NCBI GenBank assembly: GCA_945871915.1
Contig: CAMBXO010000003.1
Location: 124,001-188,000, forward strand
Origin: Singulisphaera sp. GP187
GTDB taxonomy: Bacteria > Planctomycetota > Phycisphaerae > Phycisphaerales > SM1A02
DNA length: 64,000 nucleotides
Direction of reading: 5' to 3'
Shown: positions 58,556-64,000 of the stretch, in pieces
How positions within the stretch are numbered: the stretch's first letter is position 1
Layout of the letters: every line of letters starts with the position of its first letter
Notes under the pieces: model-generated
What the model was told of the DNA's origin: nothing
Database searches by the model: none
What the model saw: only the letters and a program-made list of their open reading frames with translations
Translations under genes and position numbers: made by a program

Positions 58556-60358
58556 ATGCGCCGAAAATGGCCGGTGTCCACTTTGGCTTGCCTCTTCCTT
58601 GCACATTTTTCATTTGGTGCAAGGCAACCCGCACTGGACCGCCCCACCCTCGACGCGGCTCAGACATGGTTCACTGCGTGCCGATCCTGGCTTGATTCCA
58701 ACCCGGAACCGGCGTCAATTCCGGACAAAACCCCTTTGAAATTGGCCGTTCCGGCCGAATTCCAAACCCTGCGTTTTTCAGCCGTTGCAGTCGTTCTTCG
58801 GCTGGATGGGCGGCCCGTGGGAGAGGCATGGAAAGCAGGTCCGGAAACTTCTGCGATCTCTTCCGCATTGCAACTGGCGTTTGCCAACGCTTCAGTCGAT
58901 CGACGCGTGGCTTCGCTGCCCAGCGATTTGCTGGCAACGCTCGGTTCTCGGCTCACCATTGAACTGGAACTTGCAGGCGAACCTCAACCATTGACCGGGC
59001 AACGCCTGGACTTGCTCGCCTCACGGGTGCAACCCGCACTTGAAGCCTTTGCATTTCGAAATGGAGATCGCTGGGTGTTTGCCATGCCAAGCATTGTGCA
59101 GAGTCGGAATCAATCAAGTGTCCTGAAATATCTTGCGCTGCTCTCGGCGCGCGATATTGGAATCGATTTCACTGGCGCAACCGACTTGCAACTGCCAGAC
59201 GGGGCTGCGGCCTATCGAGTTGCGACACGGCGATTCGCACAAGTCGCTCCTTCTGCCAAACCATTTGAATCCATTCGAGGCTCACGGCTTGTCGATCGAG
59301 CGAACATCCATGCCGCCTCTATGACGACCATGGCGACGGATCTTGCACACCATCTTCTGCAACGCTGGCCAACCACCGAATCGCTGGATGCTGAGGCCGC
59401 AAGATCGATTCAAGCCTTGGGTCCGCGCGCGCTCTATCAACCGTCTTCTGGAAGTTGGCCGCAACTGGTATCGAACCCTGCCGATCAAAGCCTTGCCGCA
59501 TTGGCTATGGCTGAGGCAAGTTGTGCACCATGGCTCTCGCAAGAAGACCGCACGGCCGCGCGAGCGTTTGCTGTCAGCACGCTTCAGGCCTTGCAAACGA
59601 TTGAGCCAGAGGAAATTGATCCTGCGGCCGATGCACAGGCCATCTCCACCATCGTGCTCACAGTTGATGTGCTCGATCGCCAAGACACGTCATGGTGTTC
59701 CGCCGAACATCGTCTCTGGATTGCGCACCTTCGTGAAGTGCTGATCGCTTTGGCCGAGAAATTGGAGAAACCACAATCCAGTTTGGCGTGCGTGATCACA
59801 GCGGCGCTTGGTCAGAACACTCCACCAAGTCTTCGCAAGGCTGCATGGGATGCCGCTGATCCGGACTGCACGCTTGCGGCAACTCCGTGGATGCTTCGAA
59901 ACACAACGCTGGTCGATCCTCAAGCCGTGCGTGCAGCGTGGGTCGCTGCACTTCCGGCACTGTTGGAAACGCAATGGTCCATCGAATCGCCCGGCCACGA
60001 GAGCGCAGACCTTGACGGTGGGTGGGCTCGGGGCTCATCAACCGCAGGCCCAACTGCACTTTCGTCGCGTGTTGCTCTGGCTCTCGCGATGGCGCTCAAA
60101 CACGATGGCGCGATTGAAAGTGATCAGCGACCTGAGGGGGTGGAGTCGCTTCGGCGCGCGATGCGCCTTCTTCGGCAACTTCAAGTGGATCATGAGGCGA
60201 GTTACGCCTTTCGTGATCCTGCCAAGGCGCACGGCGGAATTCGTGCCGCGCCGTGGGATAGCGATGAACACATGACCGCCACCGCCTACACACTCTTGGC
60301 CGCACTCCATGCTCACGAAGTTTTCGCAGCGGCAGAGGCCGTGGCGAGCCAACCCTAG
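58556..60358 (+). CDS. Large exported protein of unknown function
   Basis: 600 aa. The signal is MRRKWPVSTLACLFLAHFSFG. Residues about 50-230 are alpha/beta, with FQTLRFSAVAVVLRLDGRPVGEAWKAGPETSAISSALQLAFANA. The second half is alpha-helical and Trp-rich, with SLAALAMAEASCAPWLSQEDR and GGIRAAPWDSDEHMTATAYTLLAAL, reminiscent of alpha/alpha-toroid (glycoside hydrolase or cyclase-like) folds. No catalytic motif is clear. ATG 58556 lies 6 nt from the TACGCT box at 58544-58549. It is followed by MFS, glycosyltransferase and a small gene, with gaps of 60 bp or less. Confidence 0.75.
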   Translation: MRRKWPVSTLACLFLAHFSFGARQPALDRPTLDAAQTWFTACRSWLDSNPEPASIPDKTPLKLAVPAEFQTLRFSAVAVVLRLDGRPVGEAWKAGPETSAISSALQLAFANASVDRRVASLPSDLLATLGSRLTIELELAGEPQPLTGQRLDLLASRVQPALEAFAFRNGDRWVFAMPSIVQSRNQSSVLKYLALLSARDIGIDFTGATDLQLPDGAAAYRVATRRFAQVAPSAKPFESIRGSRLVDRANIHAASMTTMATDLAHHLLQRWPTTESLDAEAARSIQALGPRALYQPSSGSWPQLVSNPADQSLAALAMAEASCAPWLSQEDRTAARAFAVSTLQALQTIEPEEIDPAADAQAISTIVLTVDVLDRQDTSWCSAEHRLWIAHLREVLIALAEKLEKPQSSLACVITAALGQNTPPSLRKAAWDAADPDCTLAATPWMLRNTTLVDPQAVRAAWVAALPALLETQWSIESPGHESADLDGGWARGSSTAGPTALSSRVALALAMALKHDGAIESDQRPEGVESLRRAMRLLRQLQVDHEASYAFRDPAKAHGGIRAAPWDSDEHMTATAYTLLAALHAHEVFAAAEAVASQP

Positions 60359-60418
60359 AATCGCGTGCCGTTGCGAAGCACTCTCGCCCATGGCGGAATC
60401 GTTCGATAACGCGCTCGT

Positions 60419-61708
60419 ATGACCCTCTTCCCTGCCGATTCACATTCAGCGTCTCCAACGCCAGAGCCCGCACGCTCATCGCTTCGGAAAGATTTTCGCG
60501 CCTGCACTGGCGACGGTGCCACCTACTGCGCCATGGTTGGTGCGGGCGAAACCTATTTCTCGGCCTTTGTTCTGGCGTTGGGAAAAAGTCATGTCCTTGG
60601 CGGACTGGCCTCCACCATTCCCATGTTCACAGGATCGTTGCTGCAACTGGTGTCCCCTGCGGGCATGCGACGATTTGGTTCGCCGCGACATTGGGTGCAG
60701 GGATGCGCTGTCGTCCAAGGCACTTCACTCCTCACACTTGCCGCCGGTGCATGGATTGGTTCCATGCCTGCATGGCTCATCTTTACAAGTATGGCGGCGT
60801 ACTGGGCGGCGGCGCTGGGTGCAGCTCCTGCATGGTCCACGTGGGTCGGTCATCTCTTTCCAGCTCGTCTTCGCAATCGATACTTCAGCTTTCGAATCCG
60901 ACTTTGCAACAATGTGCAACTCGGTTTCATGCTTGTGGCCGGCGGAGTTCTCTACTTTGGAGAACAAAATGATTGGCCGCTCGGAGCATTTGCGATCATC
61001 CTCGCGGTTGCAGCGGCGGCGCGACTCAGCAGCATTTGGTATCTGCACCATCAAAGTGATGTTCGCCTCCAGCCATCGGACGTTCAGCAACTCTCATGGC
61101 GCGGACTTCCCTCTCGCCTCTTTCGAGGCGACTTGCGGCTTCTGCTCTTTCTCTCGTCATTGCAAGGAGCCTTGTTTGTAGGCGGCCCATTTATCACGCC
61201 GTGGCTGATCGATTCACTCAAGATGAATAAGGTGAATTTCACGCTCTGTCTTGCGATGGTCTTTGTCTCCAAGAGCCTTGCGTTGCCAGTGGCCGAGCGA
61301 CTGGTGCGCCGAATTGGTGCGTATCGCTTGCTCACCATCGGAGTCACGGCGGCCGCCGGTGCGGCGGTGATTCTGCCATGCAGCACCAACCTTGTGTGGA
61401 TTCTGGCCATGCAAGCACTGTGTGGAATGGCCTTTGCATTTATCGAACTTTCCGGCTTTCTCTTGCAACTCGAGACGCTCGAACATGATCAACGCCCCGC
61501 CCTCATGTCGATGTACATGGTGCTCAACTGCATCGCCGTCGCCATCGGGTCGTTGATCGGTGCTGGCGTGTTGATGGCTCTTGGCGACTGGCCATACGCC
61601 TATGCAAGTGTCTTTGTGCTTTCCGGCGTATTGCGAGCAGCGGTTCTGGTCATTCGCCCCGTTCGCGCACATGGACGCACAGCCATGGTGCAGAGAATCG
61701 AACATTGA
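60419..61708 (+). CDS. MFS transporter
   Basis: 429 aa with about 12 transmembrane helices. CAMVGAGETYFSAFVLALGKSHVLGGLASTIPMFTGSLLQL is helix 1-2 and the loop after it; ARLRNRYFSFRIRLCNNVQLGFMLVAGGVL is the middle with a conserved basic loop. RLVRRIGAYRLLTIGVTAAAGAAVILPCSTN is late. The substrate is unknown. The stop TGA overlaps the next gene's ATG (TGATG), so it is coupled to the glycosyltransferase. Confidence 0.85.
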   Translation: MTLFPADSHSASPTPEPARSSLRKDFRACTGDGATYCAMVGAGETYFSAFVLALGKSHVLGGLASTIPMFTGSLLQLVSPAGMRRFGSPRHWVQGCAVVQGTSLLTLAAGAWIGSMPAWLIFTSMAAYWAAALGAAPAWSTWVGHLFPARLRNRYFSFRIRLCNNVQLGFMLVAGGVLYFGEQNDWPLGAFAIILAVAAAARLSSIWYLHHQSDVRLQPSDVQQLSWRGLPSRLFRGDLRLLLFLSSLQGALFVGGPFITPWLIDSLKMNKVNFTLCLAMVFVSKSLALPVAERLVRRIGAYRLLTIGVTAAAGAAVILPCSTNLVWILAMQALCGMAFAFIELSGFLLQLETLEHDQRPALMSMYMVLNCIAVAIGSLIGAGVLMALGDWPYAYASVFVLSGVLRAAVLVIRPVRAHGRTAMVQRIEH

Positions 61709-63393
61709 TGAACCGCTTTGCCAAACACACTCACATCATCTTGCCCGCTCTTGGCGGAATGATTGTGGCGTTTGCATGGATGACTCCACAAGCTTCTCTT
61801 GCACAATGGATGCAGCACCCGCTTCGACATGATGCGGCAGCCGCCGCAATAACCGCAGCGAATTGGGCTCGCTGGGGATGGACGCTCGGCGGACTCACGC
61901 TGTTGTGTATGCCATGGATTCTGTCTGATCACCGATCGAGTTCAGCCGTGCCGCCGCGTGGAGGTCGAGCGCTTGCAGCCGCCATATTGCTTGCGGTGGT
62001 ATGGCGCATGTTGCAGGCTCGCGATGGTTTGTGGTACGACGAAATTGCTTCGCTGGGTACCTATGTCGTCCACGGCCCGGGCGTCATTATGGGGAACGCA
62101 TTTACAACAGCGAATCATCCACTGCAATCGTTGTTGAGTTGGTGCATGTTGCCTATCGGTGTGGAACCATGGATTCGCGCGCCGTCGATCCTCACAGGTG
62201 CGCTGGCGGTCCTTGGCGCATGGTGGATTGGCATTGCAACGCGCCCCGGCACATCGCTCGCGACATGGATGGCGTTCTGCATGGCACTTCTTCCAGCCGC
62301 TGTGAACGCGGCAAGTGAAGCACGCGGCTATGGCTTGATGATCGCAGCGTCAAGCCTTTCCACTGGTCTAGCCCTGATGGCCATGCAATTCGGCGGTTCA
62401 TGGAGATGGGTGCTCTACGCCATCGTGCTTGCACTTGGTGTGTGGTCGCACTTTGTTACCGCCATGGTGGGAGTCGGGCACGTGATCCTTGCATTGTGGA
62501 TGGTGCGGACACCATCGCAGCGAGTCATTGCCATGCGGCTGCTTGCAGCCGTTGCGTGCGCAGCCGTGCTTGCAATGTCACTGTGGAGCCCCTTGCTACC
62601 CGACCTCTTACAGACACGCAGTCAATTGATCACTTCACGCGGTGATGAACCGTCATGGCTTGGTGTGCAGAGCAGCTTGTTGATCTGGCAATCGCTGGGT
62701 TTCAGCGCCCTTCCAAATCACCTTGGCCTTGGCAACATTTCTCTGGCGCTTCTTGCTGTTCCATTACTCATCTCTGGAGTGATCGGATGCGTTCAAGATC
62801 GCCGCACGCATACGCCGCTGGCCGCGGCAGGGCTTGGGCTGCCAGTCGCATTGATTTTGGTGTGGCTCCTTGGAAGTTGGTTTTACGCACGCTTTATGCT
62901 CTTTTCGGTTCCAGCCATTTCGCTCATTGCCGGAGTTGGCGCGGCCAATCTTTGCAATGCAAACGAGACAAATTCACGGCACCGATTCCGCTGCCTCCAT
63001 TGGGCGACGATCCTGATGGCCGTGACTTCGTGGGGGATTCTTGGGTGCATGTGGTCGCGCCAACCGATTCGCGAAGCTGTTGCGTTCATTGCCGAGCATC
63101 GCACTCAAAATGAAGTGATCGTTGGCATTGGGCTTTCGGATGATGTGGTCCAGTGGTACGCCATGATGAATGATCTCACCATTCACCCCACTGGTCCAAA
63201 CGGGATTCATACAAACCACGTGATGGATCGCCTTCATCCACACTGGATCATTCAACTCTATCCATCGCACACACAACCGGCGTTTCACTCCGCCATGGAG
63301 ACCACGCCTCTTACAACATGGACTCCAAAACCCTTTGCGGGCTCGATCGAAGATGGAGATGTTGTGGTCTACCACCGTGCAGTACATCCGTAA
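61708..63393 (+). CDS. GT-C fold membrane glycosyltransferase (ArnT/PMT-like)
   Basis: 561 aa with about 11 transmembrane helices. GLWYDEIASLGTYVVHG in the first periplasmic loop carries the Asp-Glu typical of GT-C enzymes (ArnT, PMT, family 39), which transfer sugars from polyprenyl phosphates. ANHPLQSLLSW follows, as in such enzymes. The C-terminal 120 residues are soluble. A sugar-lipid or lipid A modification is possible but not shown. The start ATG 61708 overlaps the MFS stop. Confidence 0.8.
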   Translation: MNRFAKHTHIILPALGGMIVAFAWMTPQASLAQWMQHPLRHDAAAAAITAANWARWGWTLGGLTLLCMPWILSDHRSSSAVPPRGGRALAAAILLAVVWRMLQARDGLWYDEIASLGTYVVHGPGVIMGNAFTTANHPLQSLLSWCMLPIGVEPWIRAPSILTGALAVLGAWWIGIATRPGTSLATWMAFCMALLPAAVNAASEARGYGLMIAASSLSTGLALMAMQFGGSWRWVLYAIVLALGVWSHFVTAMVGVGHVILALWMVRTPSQRVIAMRLLAAVACAAVLAMSLWSPLLPDLLQTRSQLITSRGDEPSWLGVQSSLLIWQSLGFSALPNHLGLGNISLALLAVPLLISGVIGCVQDRRTHTPLAAAGLGLPVALILVWLLGSWFYARFMLFSVPAISLIAGVGAANLCNANETNSRHRFRCLHWATILMAVTSWGILGCMWSRQPIREAVAFIAEHRTQNEVIVGIGLSDDVVQWYAMMNDLTIHPTGPNGIHTNHVMDRLHPHWIIQLYPSHTQPAFHSAMETTPLTTWTPKPFAGSIEDGDVVVYHRAVHP

Positions 63394-63409
63394 TTTCTCC
63401 AAGCGCAGG

Positions 63410-63415
63410 TAGCCT
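63410..63415 (+). promoter_or_regulatory. -10 box (TAGCCT) of the 104-aa gene
   Basis: TAGCCT ends 6 nt before GTG 63422. Confidence 0.5.
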
Positions 63416-63421
63416 CGCCGC

Positions 63422-63736
63422 GTGTTCACCGGCCCCATCGAAATCCTGACTGAATGCGAGATTGATCGCGGCTGGCGATTCACGGCGCAAGCTCTTCAGC
63501 CTGATGGTTCGCTGCAGTCACTCACGCTGGAACTCTCGTGGGCGGACTATGACTATTGGTGCCCGGACGGAGTCGCGCCCCCTGCTGCTGTGGCCGAAAG
63601 TTGCTTGCGTTGGATTTTGAAACACCAAGGACAGCTCACCTTGCCCGCACGGCTCGATGCCAGTCATGCTCGCCGACTGCACGCGGGTGCAGATGGTGCC
63701 ATCCGTTCTTCGCTCAACCCAGGCGCGCCCCCATAA
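63422..63736 (+). CDS. Small protein of unknown function
   Basis: 104 aa, beginning VFTGPIEILTECEIDRGWRFTAQALQPDGSLQSLTLELSWADYDYWCPDG and then a helical half, AAVAESCLRWILKHQGQLTLPARLDASHARRLHAG. No signal or membrane helix. The GTG start lies 6 nt from the TAGCCT box. I do not recognise the family. It ends 23 bp inside the convergent kinase gene. Confidence 0.7.
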   Translation: MFTGPIEILTECEIDRGWRFTAQALQPDGSLQSLTLELSWADYDYWCPDGVAPPAAVAESCLRWILKHQGQLTLPARLDASHARRLHAGADGAIRSSLNPGAPP

Positions 63737-64000
63737 GCGGCGGCAGGGATCTTGCCGCAAACTGAATCGGCACATCCACCCAAAACGTGCTGCCCTTTCC
63801 CGTGGTGCTTGACAGACCGACATGTGCGCCCAGCATGTGTGCCAACTCGCGGCAAATCGCAAGACCAAGCCCCGTGCCTCCATGTTTCTTCGTGTGGCTT
63901 GCATCCACCTGACGAAATTTTTCAAAGATGGCCGCCTGCATGTCCGCTGGAATGCCCGGCCCCTGATCCACCACACTGAATCGAACCATGGCAGCACCCT
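63714..64000 (-). CDS. Sensor histidine kinase, C-terminal ATP-binding part (5' end outside window)
   Basis: The frame is open to the right edge of the window; only about 95 residues are visible. They are the end of a HATPase_c domain: the G1 box VVDQGPGIP, the F box IFEKFRQVD, and the G2 box KHGGTGLGLAICRELAHMLGA, followed by GKGSTFWVDVPI. The N box and dimerisation domain lie outside. The signal sensed cannot be told. Confidence 0.9.
   Translation of the reverse strand, partial: GAAMVRFSVVDQGPGIPADMQAAIFEKFRQVDASHTKKHGGTGLGLAICRELAHMLGAHVGLSSTTGKGSTFWVDVPIQFAARSLPPLMGARLG

Overview
The window looks like chromosomal DNA from a Gram-negative planctomycete, most likely the Phycisphaerae/Phycisphaerales side. 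This is an inference from gene content: McsA-McsB, squalene-hopene cyclase, the futalosine route to menaquinone (mqnB), KDO synthesis (kdsA, implying LPS), a PEP-CTERM-type secreted protein, a TPR protein carrying two RNA polymerase alpha-CTD modules, VWA/ExbB/ExbD clusters and a six-S1-domain ribosomal protein S1. No 16S rRNA is present to confirm it. Coding density is very high, and many genes overlap by ATGA, GTGA or similar junctions. There are no insertion sequences, CRISPR arrays or rRNA genes; I find one tRNA.

Layout. 1-5.7 kb: the end of a plus-strand gene with its terminator, then a minus-strand operon (TolB-like lipoprotein, nadB, lipoprotein) and small genes (HicA-like, GNAT, DoxX, RluA). 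5.7-13.4 kb: a minus-strand block with an MHS transporter, squalene-hopene cyclase, a Gfo/Idh oxidoreductase, a pabA/trpG-type amidotransferase and a DUF1444 protein, interrupted by a plus-strand beta-repeat protein. 13.5-17.6 kb: kdsA-mcsA-mcsB, a pterin dehydratase and a SpoIIE phosphatase. 17.6-29.7 kb: a long minus-strand run with riboflavin synthase, SpoIID, the TPR/alpha-CTD protein, MATE, an isolated NuoG, the PEP-CTERM protein, a KAS-II/degenerate-KAS pair with a membrane protein, and class II DAHP synthase, then tRNA-Leu. 29.9-35.7 kb: a plus-strand cluster of DoxX, VWA, ExbB, two ExbD proteins and a large exported helical protein. 35.7-45.2 kb: mqnB-hisS, DinB, methylmalonyl-CoA mutase large subunit, EamA and metH. 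45.4-56.9 kb: S41 peptidase, paired exported paralogues, a NatAB-like exporter, a HIT protein, a probable structured RNA, a small lipoprotein, MFS and rpsA. 57-58.4 kb: an accessory insertion. 58.6-64 kb: a large exported protein, MFS, a GT-C glycosyltransferase, a small protein and the C-terminal end of a histidine kinase.

Three things stand out. First, about half of the non-coupled start codons have a TANNNT box ending 6-11 nt upstream, the mark of leaderless transcription; at 4935-4959 two such boxes overlap back to back and appear to drive divergent genes. Second, the rpsA terminator region is duplicated as a 93-bp direct repeat (91/93 identical) enclosing a TerB-HIRAN-membrane gene, which looks like a small mobile cassette. 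Third, 52914-53156 folds into nested long-range helices and may be an undescribed structured RNA or a small inverted-repeat element.
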